64,000 bases of DNA, taken from Phytomonas francai (taxonomy: Eukaryota; Euglenozoa; Kinetoplastea; Trypanosomatida; Trypanosomatidae). The stretch spans positions 141,234 through 205,233 of the forward strand of contig MJCC01000002.1 of NCBI GenBank assembly GCA_001766655.1. Reading direction: 5' to 3'. The notes under the pieces were generated by a model. It worked only from the letters and a program-made list of their open reading frames with translations. It did no database searches and was not told the DNA's origin. The position numbers were made by a program, and so were the translations under genes. This document shows, in pieces, positions 10,200 to 20,882 of the stretch. The stretch's first letter is position 1. Each line of letters begins with the position of its first letter.

Positions 10200-11312
10200 T
10201 CAACGGGGAGAACGGGGGGACAAGGGCAGCGGTGGGCCTGCCTGCGGCAGTCCAGGCAGTAGGCTGGTGCGCGGCTTCGGTATGCGAGGAGGAGGGACCG
10301 CAGATACCTGGAGCGGCGAAGGTGGCGAACGGGTTGGCATTTGGCCAACGTCCAAGAAAAAGGCCGTGCCATCGAACGAGACGGTGGCCAAGTTGTTCGG
10401 CGCCACCGCAGACCATTGAAGGCCAACGGCAAACTCCCTATGATGGGTGTAACACGCAATCATGGGCTTCTGGGGTTGGTTAAGCTCCCACACGCAGACG
10501 CGCATGTCGTAACCAGCGGACGCAAGAAGTATGCGGCTGGTCGGCGAAAACCGGACGCGACGGCAGGCCTGTTGGTGTCCGGGGAGCGAGGCCAGTGGCT
10601 CCGTCGGTCGACGGGCGTCCCAGAGGCGTACCGTGCGGTCGACCCCGCCCGTCGCGAAGAGATTCGGGTCGTGCTTGTTGAAGTCGATGGAGAGCACGAT
10701 CTGGCCCTGGTGCGCCATCTGCGTCAGGACGGAGCGACACGGCGTGGCACGCGTGTCCCACAGCTTCCACGTGCCGTCCCCAGAGCACGAGAGAATCGAG
10801 CTCGGGCTGTGCGCGGTTGTCGCGATCTCGTAGACCTCTTTAAAATGCTCCTGCATCGTCACAACTGAGACGCTCGGGTTCACGGCACTGTACATCTTCA
10901 AGGTGGTGTCCCAGCTCGCGGAAAAGAAGGTGTCCCGCTTGCAGGAGTTCCACACGACACAGGAAACCTCCTTCTGGTGCTCCGCGTTGTGCAGCAGCGG
11001 CATCGCGCCGTCTCGATTGGCGCTCTGCTGAATGTTGAACAACTTCACGCCGTCTCCGCACGCAACCGCGACGATGTTCTGGTCGACTTCACTAAAACAG
11101 GCATCAAACGCGCCATCGGGAGTCCCCCAACACCCTACGAGCTGGACCGGAGTACCGGCGGCGAAGCCGGGTGGGGTTTGGACGATGTAAACCTTACCGG
11201 ATCCAACAATGCCGAAATTCTGCGAAGAGGCAATAATGAACTGTGAGGGCATCCATGGGTTGCTTCGGATAGATTGCCCCGCAAAACCAGGGTGCAGGTC
11301 AAAAGAAGGCAT
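10200..11312 (-). CDS. PEX7: PEX7, peroxisomal/glycosomal PTS2 import receptor
   Basis: This 370-residue WD40 protein matches the PEX7 layout. It starts FDLHPGFAGQSIRSNPW and has successive blades with HQKEVSCVVWN, SASWDTTLKMY, HFKEVYEIATT, SCSGDGTWKLWDTRA, ATGGVDRTVRLWDARRP, HQQACRRVRFSPT, SAGYDMRVCVWE and HHREFAVGLQWS. PEX7 binds the N-terminal PTS2 nonapeptide of matrix proteins and delivers them to the peroxisome; in kinetoplastids that is the glycosome. The last 30 residues form a Pro/Arg/Ser-rich tail with GC-rich codons beyond the propeller, unusual for the family. The stop is TGA; a TAA follows seven sense codons later in the same frame. Confidence 0.92.
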   Translation of the reverse strand: MPSFDLHPGFAGQSIRSNPWMPSQFIIASSQNFGIVGSGKVYIVQTPPGFAAGTPVQLVGCWGTPDGAFDACFSEVDQNIVAVACGDGVKLFNIQQSANRDGAMPLLHNAEHQKEVSCVVWNSCKRDTFFSASWDTTLKMYSAVNPSVSVVTMQEHFKEVYEIATTAHSPSSILSCSGDGTWKLWDTRATPCRSVLTQMAHQGQIVLSIDFNKHDPNLFATGGVDRTVRLWDARRPTEPLASLPGHQQACRRVRFSPTSRILLASAGYDMRVCVWELNQPQKPMIACYTHHREFAVGLQWSAVAPNNLATVSFDGTAFFLDVGQMPTRSPPSPLQVSAVPPPRIPKPRTSLLPGLPQAGPPLPLSPRSPR

Positions 11313-11902
11313 GTATAAAGATATACGCGTATTCTTATATTCTCTGGATCAAGACTTTTGCTTTCAAAGAAAATCTTTTGATGTTAAGTTTACTTATGCG
11401 ATCATTTTATGTTGAAAGCAGAAATAAGAGATTAGGGAGAAGGCACACACACACACGGAGTTTGAGAGGAATAGGAGTTGTTCCAAACATCTTCTACAAG
11501 ATGCCCATTGACACGCTTCGACTAATATCGTACAGACTTATACTAGGATACACATAAAGATTAAAATAATAACGCTCACAATTATGAAAAAGTGTATAGA
11601 TGTGTATACATATTCTTTTTACTCCCACAACTTTAAGCTTACGTTTTTCCGATTCACAGGACTTTGGTTGTCATCTATGAATTTTTTTCCAGTATTTTTC
11701 CTTTTTCTTTTTCCTTAGTAAAGAATATTTATGTTTCAACCGTTTTCCTCAAAACAAAATCAATCTCCTGTCTCGATTAGGACACTTTAGACAGTTTTCA
11801 TCTTCTTTCGAGAAAAGGAAGTAATAGTAACAATAGTATAAATAAAAATGGAAAATAAAATACGAAAAGATGCTAAATAAATATATTTTAATCTAATAAA
11901 AT
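11313..11902. other. Intergenic spacer downstream of beta-tubulin
   Basis: AT-rich spacer of 590 bases holding the 3' flank of beta-tubulin and the 5' flank of PEX7. It has long T- and A-rich runs on the plus strand and a short CA run near 11443. No gene is seen. Confidence 0.5.
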
Positions 11903-13243
11903 TTAATAGACTTCCTTCTCTTCGCCCTCCTCGTCGAACTCGCCCTCCTCCTCAACGGTGGCGTCCTGGTACTGCTGGTACTCGGAGACAAGGTCGTTCA
12001 TGTTGGACTCGGCCTCGGTGAATTCCATCTCGTCCATGCCCTCGCCCGTGTACCAGTGGAGGAAGGCCTTGCGGCGGAACATGGCGGTGAACTGGTCGCC
12101 GACGCGGCGGAACATTTCCTGGATGCAGGTGTTGTTGCCGATGAAGGTGACGGACATCTTGAGGCCCTTGGGCGGGATATCGCAGATGGAGGACTTGACG
12201 TTGTTCGGGATCCACTCGATAAAGTAGCTGCTGTTCTTGTTCTGGACGTTGAGCATCTGCTCATCGACCTCTTTGGTGGACATGCGGCCGCGGAAGAGGG
12301 CTGACGCCGTGAGGTAGCGGCCGTGGCGCGGGTCGGCGGCCTGCATCATGTTCTTGGCGTCGAACATCTGCTGAGTCAGTTCCGGCACGGAGAGACCGCG
12401 GTACTGTTGCGAGCCACGGCTGGTCAGCGGGGCGAACCCGATCATGGAGAAGTGCAGACGCGGGAACGGCACGAGGTTGACGGCGAGCTTGCGCAGGTCC
12501 GAGTTGAGCTGGCCGGGGAAGCGCAGGCAGCAAGTCACGCCGGACATGACCGCAGCCACGAGGTGGTTCAGATCGCCGAACGTCGGCGTCGTCAGCTTGA
12601 GCGTCCTGAAGCAGATATCGTACAGAGCTTCATTGTCAACGCACATGCACTCGTCGCTGTTTTCGACGAGCTGGTGCACGGAAAGGGTCGTGTTGTAGGG
12701 CTCGACGACGGTATCGGACACCTTCGGGGAGGGGATGACAGAGAAGGTCATCATAATGCGGTCTGGATATTCCTCGCGGAGCTTCGAGATGAGCAGGGTG
12801 CCCATGCCGGAGCCCGTACCACCACCGAGGGAGTGTGACAGCTGGAAGCCCTGCAGGCAGTCGCAGCTCTCCGCCTCCTTGCGGCACGTGTCGAGGACAG
12901 AGTCGATCAGCTCCGCACCATCGGTGTAGTGGCCCTTGGCCCAGTTGTTGGCTGCGCCGGACTGGCCAAAGATGAAGTTGTCAGGGCGGAAGAGCTGGCC
13001 GTAGGGGCCCGCACGGACGGAGTCCATAGTGCCCGGCTCGAGGTCTATCAAAATCGAGCGGGGGACATAGCGGCCGCCGGTGGACTCGTCAAAGTACACG
13101 TTGATGCGCTCCAACTGGAGGTCGGAGTCACCCTGGTAGGTCCCAGTTGGGTCTACCCCGTGCTCGTCGGCAATGACCTCCCAGAACTTGGAACCGATCT
13201 GGTTGCCGCACTGGCCGGCCTGGCAAGATACAATTTCGCGCAT
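11903..13243 (-). CDS. TUBB: Beta-tubulin
   Basis: A complete 446-residue beta-tubulin. It begins [20 protein letters not shown] (MREI autoregulatory motif), has the GTP-binding loop [12 protein letters not shown] near residue 140, and ends in the usual acidic tail with a C-terminal Tyr, so it can be detyrosinated. It forms alpha/beta dimers for the flagellar axoneme and subpellicular microtubules. The body is nearly identical to kinetoplastid beta-tubulins, while the tail carries a few extra residues (EEGEEKEVY). Kinetoplastid tubulin genes usually sit in tandem arrays. Here a single beta gene is flanked by unrelated genes. The stop is TAA. Confidence 0.98.
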   Translation of the reverse strand: MREIVSCQAGQCGNQIGSKFWEVIADEHGVDPTGTYQGDSDLQLERINVYFDESTGGRYVPRSILIDLEPGTMDSVRAGPYGQLFRPDNFIFGQSGAANNWAKGHYTDGAELIDSVLDTCRKEAESCDCLQGFQLSHSLGGGTGSGMGTLLISKLREEYPDRIMMTFSVIPSPKVSDTVVEPYNTTLSVHQLVENSDECMCVDNEALYDICFRTLKLTTPTFGDLNHLVAAVMSGVTCCLRFPGQLNSDLRKLAVNLVPFPRLHFSMIGFAPLTSRGSQQYRGLSVPELTQQMFDAKNMMQAADPRHGRYLTASALFRGRMSTKEVDEQMLNVQNKNSSYFIEWIPNNVKSSICDIPPKGLKMSVTFIGNNTCIQEMFRRVGDQFTAMFRRKAFLHWYTGEGMDEMEFTEAESNMNDLVSEYQQYQDATVEEEGEFDEEGEEKEVY

Positions 13244-13646
13244 GACGGGTCGGTGGTGGTGGTAGTAGGTTGCAGATATATATCTTTACTTTTTTTTTTT
13301 AGTTTTGGAGTGTAGAAAAGAAAGGAACTTCATTGGAGGGTTATAACGAATGCATGCCAAATACGGCAAGAAGGGGAGAGAAATGAAGATAGTGCAAGAT
13401 AGGAAGGTCCATGTAAACTTTTTATATCCACTAGGAAGGGAGAATGAGAACAAAGCAATTTCTTTGCATGGTAGAAAAAAAAGCATGGGTTTAAAGAAGA
13501 TACAAAGCTCAGCGTACTCTTGTTTCTGAGCAACAAAAACAAAGTACATAGCAAATTATGCCTGGTAGAGGGGCTATATATATATATATGTTTCCTAACA
13601 GTTTTCTAAATTGGGAGATCCAGTGTCGATTTCATGCCTTTACATG
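13244..13646. other. Intergenic spacer upstream of beta-tubulin
   Basis: It contains an AT-rich 5' flank for beta-tubulin with a homopolymer run at about 13289-13299 and a short TA tract near 13576-13589. The minus-strand frames here are T/F-rich and not protein-like. Confidence 0.5.
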
Positions 13647-14414
13647 TTACAAATCTTTAAAAACAAGGAAGGATGTAATCAAGCGCTGGCGAGGTGCGAC
13701 GGCAGGTCTTTCACTTCTTGTACCTTCAATTTTGCACCGAGGCGATGATTTAGATGGAGGGAGTTCGCTAATTATTTCTACACTATCACTGCGCCGACCT
13801 TCGACAGATTTTCCACTTGAGCAAATGATGCACTCCTCAGCACCATCGTCCGCGTTCTCAGCGAATGATTGCTGAGATGACCTTGGTCGCTTGCTAGGAC
13901 ATAGAACTTTGACTGTATTCGTGTTGGCTTTTGTTCTACGTTGTCGCGGCAGCTTGCTAGAAGCAGCTTGGGATACAGAAATACAACGGCTTGCGAATGG
14001 ACTTGCTGGTTTCCCATTAGCCTCTTCCCTCATTTTGTTCTCACCACTTGCATCACAAAGTGGCGCAACGTCTTTTGGTTCGAATTTTTCCCCTGACACC
14101 GCCATAGCCGTGCTGTCTTGTCCGGCGTTGCCATAGTAAGACCGTGAATGATTCGTATCCAGGTTCGCACTCAGACTGTTTGGTTCCTCTTTAATTTTAC
14201 TGACATGTTGAGACAGGGCATCCGTCGCATCGCCGGAAGTCGAGGGTTTCCAAATGAGATTTTTTACTACCTCTTCTCTAGTCCACATGAGGTGGATAGA
14301 TTTCAACGTAGAAGAAAAATTGTGTTCCTTAACCCTTGAAATATTGCGCAGCATCATCTCAAAATCTTCCTTGCTTTGAATGTGCGGCTCCACGGCAGGA
14401 ACTAATCGGGGCAT
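13647..14414 (-). CDS. Unrecognised basic protein ending in a PIP-box-like motif
   Basis: The likely start is the ATG at 14414-14412 (MPRLVPAVEPHIQ). The open frame continues upstream, but that part is AT-rich and hydrophobic like untranslated leader. The product has about 255 residues: a helical N-terminal 70 residues (QSKEDFEMMLRNISRVKEHN, then IHLMWTREEVVKNLIW), a Ser-rich disordered middle with basic clusters (KLPRQRRTKA, CPSKRPRSSQQ) that look like nuclear signals, a small Cys pair (ECIICSS), and the C-terminus QRLITSFLVF. The last motif resembles a PCNA-interacting peptide (Q-x-x-hydrophobic-x-x-F-aromatic/hydrophobic). A nuclear, replication- or repair-linked role is inference. The stop is TAA. 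Confidence 0.65.
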   Translation of the reverse strand: MPRLVPAVEPHIQSKEDFEMMLRNISRVKEHNFSSTLKSIHLMWTREEVVKNLIWKPSTSGDATDALSQHVSKIKEEPNSLSANLDTNHSRSYYGNAGQDSTAMAVSGEKFEPKDVAPLCDASGENKMREEANGKPASPFASRCISVSQAASSKLPRQRRTKANTNTVKVLCPSKRPRSSQQSFAENADDGAEECIICSSGKSVEGRRSDSVEIISELPPSKSSPRCKIEGTRSERPAVAPRQRLITSFLVFKDL

Positions 14415-14809
14415 TGATATAATAGGTATTTGCTTTGCATGTTGAATGGTTAAATACCAAAAAAAAGATGGGATAGTAAATGTACGGAATAGTAGGCTGC
14501 ACTCGAAGAATTCAGAAGAGAGTAAACACAAAATAGTAGCTAGATTTAACCTGAATATTATGCTTGTTATCCGCATTATAGTTTAAACACATTGACAGAA
14601 ACTGTCCTGTTCGCCACGGTGCGCATGAAAAGAAAAACTTTCTGTTCTTGCCAAGCCGCTTTGAATCTTGCCTTTTCCCCTTGAAATTAGGATTCGGCAC
14701 GTGTTTGATCCCCTTTTTTTTTTTAATAATATAAAAGCATCGACAGGGAAGTCGAGGCACATGAGATATGCCCCAACACAAGACAGGAAACCGTTAGTGA
14801 AGTTTGGTT
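14415..14809. other. Intergenic spacer / 5' leader
   Basis: AT-rich DNA that probably includes the 5' untranslated region of the preceding minus-strand gene and the 3' flank of MPP10. A poly-T run (poly-A on the minus strand) lies near 14715-14725. Confidence 0.45.
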
Positions 14810-16667
14810 TTATTTATTTAAGGTCTCCTGCGACACCGGTCGCTTCCGAGTTTGCAATTTTGCCTTGATATCCTTGACCTTTTTCCCTTGCTCTTTCTTC
14901 GCACGACGCAGTGCGCGGCGTTCCTTTGGATCCAGTTCATTCGTTCCGGCATCCACATACTTATGCCGGGAGCCTCTGTACAAGTCCTGCGGCGCCAAGG
15001 CATCCTCGCGAGACGCCGCGAAATTGCCAACGTTTTCCAACGCGATGGCCGGTGCCTGGCGTTCGACCGCGCGCACGCGAGCCTCCAGGTCCTGCTGGAC
15101 CGGCTTCGGGGTGTAGTAGAAGTTGCTGAGCGCGTCCAGGTGCTGGGAAAGGCGGCGCCACATCTGAATCGCGCGCAGCTCGTCCTTCTCGATCTCCGTT
15201 AGGGGCTCCGCCTGGGTGGCCGTCTCGCCCCGGGACTCCTCCACGGCTCGCATCTTGTCGAGGTACTCCTTCTCGTAGAGGTCCATCAGGGAGAGCTTGG
15301 ACTTCTCCGAGTCCAGCGCCGCATCGCGTTTCGTCGTCACGAGCGTATCCGCCGTCGTGAGAGGGGCGCACCGCTCGACATCGTCGAAGTGTTTCTCGAA
15401 GATCCGACGTCGGATCCGATCCTCGAGCTTCGCCGTGAACTCCACCGTGACCACGGGCATCGTCTTCATGCCATAGTCGAATTCCAAATCCTGCACGTCA
15501 AGCAGCGCCTCGCGGGGGCGTTTGTTGGCGGCGGTTTCACCCGCCATCGACCAATTTGTGGAGTAGAGCCGCTCCTGCTCGAGCTTCTCAATGTGCTTTT
15601 TCTCAATCAGGCGCTCCTTCTCAAGCGCAGTGAGGTTGGGGTTTGCTAGGGCCTGTTGAAGTTCCTCGTCAAGGTTGCTTTCCGCGGCGCCCGGCAAGGC
15701 GTCCTCCTCGAAGTCGCCCATCTCGTCGTTGAGGATATCCCCGCGGGCGCGGGCTCGCGCGCCATCAACCTGTTCATCAAAAAGGTTTTCATGGTCGTCG
15801 TCCTCGCGGTCGTCCTCCCCTTCTTGACTGGGATGATCAAGCATGAGATCCTCCTCGAGGTCGGGATCCTCCTCGTCCATAGCGCCCAGACCTTTTCCAT
15901 CGTCCTCAAAATCCTCGCCGTACATCTCACGCAGCGCCGCCAGCTCCTCTTTGGCAGCTTCCGACGAGCGAATGTCCTCATCGTCGGCATCGACCTCCAT
16001 CATCGCGCGGCTGTTTCGCTTCTGCGCACGGCGTTCGCGCATGTCGGTCTCCGGATTTACGTCTTCCTCCTCCTCCTCCTCTTCATCCTTATTCAAAGCG
16101 CCTCGCCCTTTCCGTCCATCCGCCTCATTCCCCCAGTCATCGTCGTCGTCGTCGTCGTCCTCGCCGCCTTTGCCGAAGGCAAACCGCCAATCCTCCTTTG
16201 CGGCACCGCTACCCGCACCTTTACCCTTTTGGGCGGCCACGCGAGCCTTCCGCGCCTTCAACAGCTCCGCAATCTCCTCGTCGAGGTCGCTTTCCTCGAC
16301 CGACGTGCCAGCGGAGGCCACGTCCGCCTCCCCCGTTTTCGCCTCGTCCTTGGTAAGGGGGGGAGGGGCCTGGCGGGGACTCCCCTGGTCGCGGCCGTGC
16401 CCGCCGTACCGCCGCTCCATGCGTCGCACGTTGTCCTGCAGCCGTCTCAACACGGGCCGGAGGAGGAGGGCCATTTGGCCCCAAATCTGCTCCGCCGTGA
16501 CGTGCCGCTCCGCGCGCGTCTCGAGGGCCCTCGCGGGGAGCCGCAGCCGGGGCGAGCGCAGCCGCGCCGCGAGGGCGTAGAGGGCCGCCAGCGAGGCCCG
16601 CGAGACCGCCGCGCCGGTGCGCCGCGCCGCGATGAGGCGGTCCGCGTCGGCCACCGCGAGGGGGGCC
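14810..16667 (-). CDS. MPP10: U3 snoRNP protein MPP10 (5' end in assembly gap)
   Basis: The frame is open from the gap edge to a TAA at 14810. The product is very acidic in the middle (long D/E runs around 15850-16170) and has the conserved Mpp10 C-terminal half: VEFTAKLEDRIRRRIFEKHF, SLMDLYEKEYLDKM, then LSQHLDALSNFYYTPKPV and a basic ERRALRRAKKEQGKKVKDIK tail. MPP10 works with IMP3 and IMP4 in the small-subunit processome on U3 snoRNA for 18S rRNA maturation in the nucleolus. The N-terminal part before the gap (IAARRTGAAV onwards, Ala/Leu/Arg-rich) is consistent with the helical N-domain. The true start is probably inside the Ns. Confidence 0.85.
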
Positions 16668-16777
16668 NNNNNNNNNNNNNNNNNNNNNNNNNNNNNNNNN
16701 NNNNNNNNNNNNNNNNNNNNNNNNNNNNNNNNNNNNNNNNNNNNNNNNNNNNNNNNNNNNNNNNNNNNNNNNNNNNN
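16668..16777. other. Assembly gap (110 N)
   Basis: A run of N flanked on its right by a G9 tract. It interrupts the 5' end of MPP10. Any frame read across it is not reliable. Confidence 0.99.
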
Positions 16778-17349
16778 GGGGGGGGGTCGCGATACGTGCG
16801 ATGGAGAGGATCCCCTTGATGGGATAATGAAATTTAATGAAGGGGTGGTGGTGGCTAATTCGGAAAAGAGACAAAAAAAAAAAAAGAAAGAAACTGAAAA
16901 GGAATGTTTAATCGGTTGCATTTCAAAGAGTTTGCCAATGCTTTGTGGGGTTTGGCCACTGTGGAGAAAGTAGACACCAAAAGGACATTCCCCCTCGGAT
17001 CCCCAAAATATGGAAAATGGAAATTTCGCCCATTTACATAGATGTTCAGAAAAAAAGCCCAGATAAAATGTTTGCCTTTGGATTTTTTTTACGTTTAATT
17101 AATTCCAAATACATACATATATATACATATACATACATATATATATATGTATATCTATATATATGCGTATTTTATACTGACTTAAATATAGTTATATTTT
17201 CCTAGAATGGCGGTACCAGAATCAATTTGACCAAGATGATCGAGCGCTAAAGATCGATGTTTTCTCGCAAGCATGCCTCCGCTCAGAAGCTTTGAATGAT
17301 TCGTAATAGCGGTCAATAAAGCGAGGCAATCCTTGATTCTAATCCGTAC
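16778..17349. other. Intergenic spacer with TA/ACATA-rich tract
   Basis: It holds the 5' flank of MPP10 and 3' flank of GRP94. On the minus strand a long pyrimidine run (plus-strand A-rich tract about 16873-16887) could be the MPP10 splice-acceptor tract. An imperfect TA/ACATA repeat occupies about 17108-17164. Confidence 0.5.
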
Positions 17350-19710
17350 TTACAGATCCTCACCATCCGCATGAATTTCTTTGTTCTCCTCCTTAGCGGG
17401 CGGCTTATCATCCGTCTTGTTTTCCGTATTTTGAAGAGTTTCATTCTTCTTCTTCGCAGCCGCTTCCTTTTCTTCCTTGATAATCTCCAAATACTTTTGG
17501 TCATCTTCCGGAAGCAGCTCCACGTCCAGGCTGATATCCGCGCCGTTACGGAGAAGGCGATCGACACGCTTCGCGTACATCGAAATGTTCAGGACCGGGA
17601 AATCCGCGCGCATGCTGGCGGTATCGTAGAGCACCCACGCGATATCCGCGGCCGTCTCGTCCTCCGGATTGACGGCGAACCGGCGGTAGAGCTCATCCAC
17701 GAGAGGATGGCGGTAGTTCACCTCGACGATCCGCTTTACCGGGGGCGGGATCTTCTCGAGACCGGTGGCCTGATTGCGCATGATATTCGCCATCCGCGCG
17801 GTGATGTGGTGCTGGTTCGAGGATACGATGAAGGCCTCCGTGGTATGGCGATGCGTAAGGGCCACCTTGCTCACCTCCCCAGGCTTGAGGAGCTTGGTCA
17901 GGTGCTTTAGAAAGTCGCCGTAGAGCCCCTCGCGTTTCTTCGCCGCCGCCTGACGATCCTCGTCGACGTCCTTGATCTGAACCTCGTTGTGCACAAGGTT
18001 CAGGAGCTTCTTACCAGCGAAATCGGGCATGTGCCGGACAAAATACTCATCGATGGCATCCGTCATGTACAGCACTTCATATCCGCGATCGAGGGCATCC
18101 TGCAGTACAGGGGATTGCTTGATCCGATCGATGGAATCGCCTGTGAGGAAGTAAATCCCTTTCTGATTCTCTTTCATCCGATCGACATAGGTTTGCAGGC
18201 TTATGTATTCCTTCTCGCTCTGAGAAGACTTGAATCTCAGGAGCTTGGTGAGGCGTCCGCGGTTGGCGGAATCGTGAATCAAGCCGAGTCGAATATTCAT
18301 ACCAAACTGCTCCCAGAACTCCGTGTACATGGGTTTTCCCAACTTCTTCGTACCACGGCGCTCGGGGGCTTCGGCCTTCTCGGCCTCGGACGTGTTCGCG
18401 TATTTCTTGAAGTTCTCCTCGTGCGTAGCGATATCATCAATCATGGAGAAGATCTTGCGCACAAGCTTCTTCCGGATCACACGCAAGATTCGATTTTCTT
18501 GCAGATTTTCCCGTGATACGTTCAGGGGAAGATCGTTGCTGTCGACAACCCCTTTCACAAAGCCAAGGTAGCGCGGCAGCAATTCACGGAACTCGTCCGT
18601 GATGAAGACGCGGCGAATGTAAAGCTTAATGTTGTTTAATTCAGTATCCTCCATGAGCGTCGCGATATCACCCTCCTGAGGGATGAAGAGTATGGAGTCA
18701 AAATCTACCTCGCCCTCGGCTTTGAAGTGCGAATAATAGATAGGGAACTTGTAATCTCTGAAAGTGGCTTGATAGAACTCGTAGTACTCATCATCCGTAA
18801 CGTTGCCCAGTGGACGAGTCCAGATGGGTTTGTTCGTGCTCGCAAGTGTCCAACGAACTTCACGAACCTTTTCCACGTTCTTTTCCTCAACCTTTTCTGC
18901 GGTCGCGTTTTCGACACCCTCAACGGTTGTGTTTGTTGACGGCAAGGGCTTCTCCACCTCCACCTCCTCGGCAACATAGATCGGGTAATCGACAAACTCA
19001 CTGTACTGCTTGATCACATTCTTGATGAAATCCGGTTTCAGGTACTCCACGGAGTCAGGTTTGAGATCAATAGTGATTTCAGTACCCCTCCCTAAGGTAT
19101 TTCCGCGAGGGTCTTCATATAAAAAGTACTTTCCATCCCCTGAAGACTCCCAGACATACTGCGTCTCGCTATCATCACTCTTGGAGGCCACGCTCACCCG
19201 ATCACCAACGAGAAAAACGGAGTAAAATCCCACGCCGAATTGCCCAATTAGATTATTGGAGGCTTCCTTGGACGCGTTTTGAAGCCTTTCGAGGAAACCT
19301 CTGGTGCCTGAGGAGCCGAGGGAGCCGAGGTTTTTATCGAGCTCATCCTTCGTCATACCAACACCGCCGTCTTGAATGATGAGCTGCTTCTTTTCCTCGT
19401 TAAAGTGGATTCGGATATCCATCGTGGGCTCATGTCCAGTCGCGTTCACCGGCTCCTTTCGGGATTTTAGATAAAGCATACGGATCTTGCTCAATGCATC
19501 ACTGCCGTTGGAGATGAGCTCCCGAAGGAAAACTTGGCGGTTTGTGTACAGAGAATTAACGAGAATGTCGAGCATTTTAGATACCTCTGCTTGGAATTCA
19601 ATCGGGGAACCTTTGTCATTTGCCATCACATCGTAGCTGTGAAACCCTAAAAGGATGGACACCACCAGCAGCGCACACCACAGCCGCCCGCCGTTAAATA
19701 ATTTTATCAT
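17350..19710 (-). CDS. GRP94: GRP94 (endoplasmin), ER Hsp90
   Basis: This 786-residue Hsp90 has an N-terminal signal peptide (LWCALLVVSILLGF). The N-terminal ATPase domain has SNGSDALSKIR, DGGVGMTKDEL and GQFGVGFYSVFLVGDRV. A charged linker lies near residues 255-290. The middle domain has LPLNVSRENLQ, and the C-terminal dimerisation domain ends in a long K/E-rich tail. GRP94 folds secreted and surface proteins in the ER lumen; in Leishmania the orthologue LPG3 is needed for lipophosphoglycan and GPI-anchored surface molecules. The C-terminus GEDL resembles the non-KDEL retrieval signals ending in DL used by kinetoplastid ER chaperones. The stop is TAA. Confidence 0.95.
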   Translation of the reverse strand: MIKLFNGGRLWCALLVVSILLGFHSYDVMANDKGSPIEFQAEVSKMLDILVNSLYTNRQVFLRELISNGSDALSKIRMLYLKSRKEPVNATGHEPTMDIRIHFNEEKKQLIIQDGGVGMTKDELDKNLGSLGSSGTRGFLERLQNASKEASNNLIGQFGVGFYSVFLVGDRVSVASKSDDSETQYVWESSGDGKYFLYEDPRGNTLGRGTEITIDLKPDSVEYLKPDFIKNVIKQYSEFVDYPIYVAEEVEVEKPLPSTNTTVEGVENATAEKVEEKNVEKVREVRWTLASTNKPIWTRPLGNVTDDEYYEFYQATFRDYKFPIYYSHFKAEGEVDFDSILFIPQEGDIATLMEDTELNNIKLYIRRVFITDEFRELLPRYLGFVKGVVDSNDLPLNVSRENLQENRILRVIRKKLVRKIFSMIDDIATHEENFKKYANTSEAEKAEAPERRGTKKLGKPMYTEFWEQFGMNIRLGLIHDSANRGRLTKLLRFKSSQSEKEYISLQTYVDRMKENQKGIYFLTGDSIDRIKQSPVLQDALDRGYEVLYMTDAIDEYFVRHMPDFAGKKLLNLVHNEVQIKDVDEDRQAAAKKREGLYGDFLKHLTKLLKPGEVSKVALTHRHTTEAFIVSSNQHHITARMANIMRNQATGLEKIPPPVKRIVEVNYRHPLVDELYRRFAVNPEDETAADIAWVLYDTASMRADFPVLNISMYAKRVDRLLRNGADISLDVELLPEDDQKYLEIIKEEKEAAAKKKNETLQNTENKTDDKPPAKEENKEIHADGEDL

Positions 19711-20748
19711 GGCTAATGCCTATACCCTTTTTGTGTAGAAATATTTACAATATTGATACTTGATAAGTTAGCAAAAAGGCTGAACATAAAAAAAAGAGTA
19801 CAGTTGTGCATATAGATGACGCAAGTATAATGAAGGATTTTACAATTTTTTTTGAGGGGTGGCACCTCGGTGTGTGGGAAGTGATCTTGAGAAATTTATT
19901 CAACGAGAACAATGCGGGTCGCAATACCATTTTGTACACAGAACATGGAAGCAACTATACTACTCATTCTATGCTTTCCAGAGGGAGAGACACGAAGAGA
20001 TTTCGCTTATGCTTTTGGAAACGAGATGTACAACCCAAAACGCTGTTATGAAGTTGGCATGTATCACACATACACTAAATAAAAGACGCGTGATGCGAGG
20101 AAACGGATCAAACGCTCAGTTAAGAATGTATGGTTTCAATTGAACTAATAATTTGTTTAAGGCACACCTTATTTAAATTTCGTAATGATCATTTGCTCTG
20201 AATTTAGACTAAATAGTTGAACTCCGTTCCCACGGCTTATGTTGAGAGGTGCATAAATCTCGCAACCTCTCTGCACTGTTGAAGTATGCGGCGTTTCATA
20301 AGTTGTATGTATTCGTCATCGCGCGTAGGATCTGATAAACGAGTCCAGTTGACAGGTAATTTTGTACATACACTTCGCCTATGCGCGAAACTTACTACTA
20401 TTCATGAAATACAAATATATACAGTACCTGCAATTTGTAGAGAAGCTTTTAAAAAAGGGTAAAAAAGGACTTTAATACTGGGAATCGAAATTTCGCACAA
20501 ACACCCGCCAACCGTAAGCATAATAAGCAAACTTGTCTTTTTCATATTTTATACCTTTTTTTCACTCACTTCCCCCTTTATCAGACTCGATTCATGTACA
20601 GGAACAGTACAAAAAAGAATAAAAACTGACCTGGGAGGATAAAAAATAGAGGTCTATCATTTTATTACGCTTTAATTATTTGATTGCGAAAATGGGTAGG
20701 CAAGGGGTTACTGGCGGAATAAAAAACGATTTAACAGTAAGCTCGGCT

Positions 20749-20749
<1 letters not shown>

Positions 20750-20790
<41 letters not shown>

Positions 20791-20797
20791 TCACACA
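20750..20797. repeat. (CA)n microsatellite
   Basis: An almost perfect CA array, slightly degenerate at its right end (CATACACTCACACACAG). It is the only long CA array in the window. Confidence 0.95.
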
Positions 20798-20856
20798 CAG
20801 TAAAAGAATGACATTGCCGTAAAAACAACATGGAAAAAAGAGACAACATGAACGCA

Positions 20857-20882
20857 GATATATATATATATATATATATATA
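20857..20882. repeat. (TA)n microsatellite
   Basis: A pure TA array about 60 bases beyond the CA array in the same spacer. Confidence 0.95.

Noticed and set aside
12323..12838. Plus-strand frame opposite beta-tubulin
   Set aside because: Antisense of a highly conserved gene with biased codons; no independent support.
15656..16667. Long plus-strand frames opposite MPP10
   Set aside because: These are antisense shadows of its acidic Asp/Glu repeats, giving Ser/Val runs, and one crosses the assembly gap.
16778..16921. N-terminal extension of MPP10 to the right of the gap
   Set aside because: The frame across Ns is arbitrary, and the sequence is Phe/Ser-rich leader with a poly-pyrimidine run.
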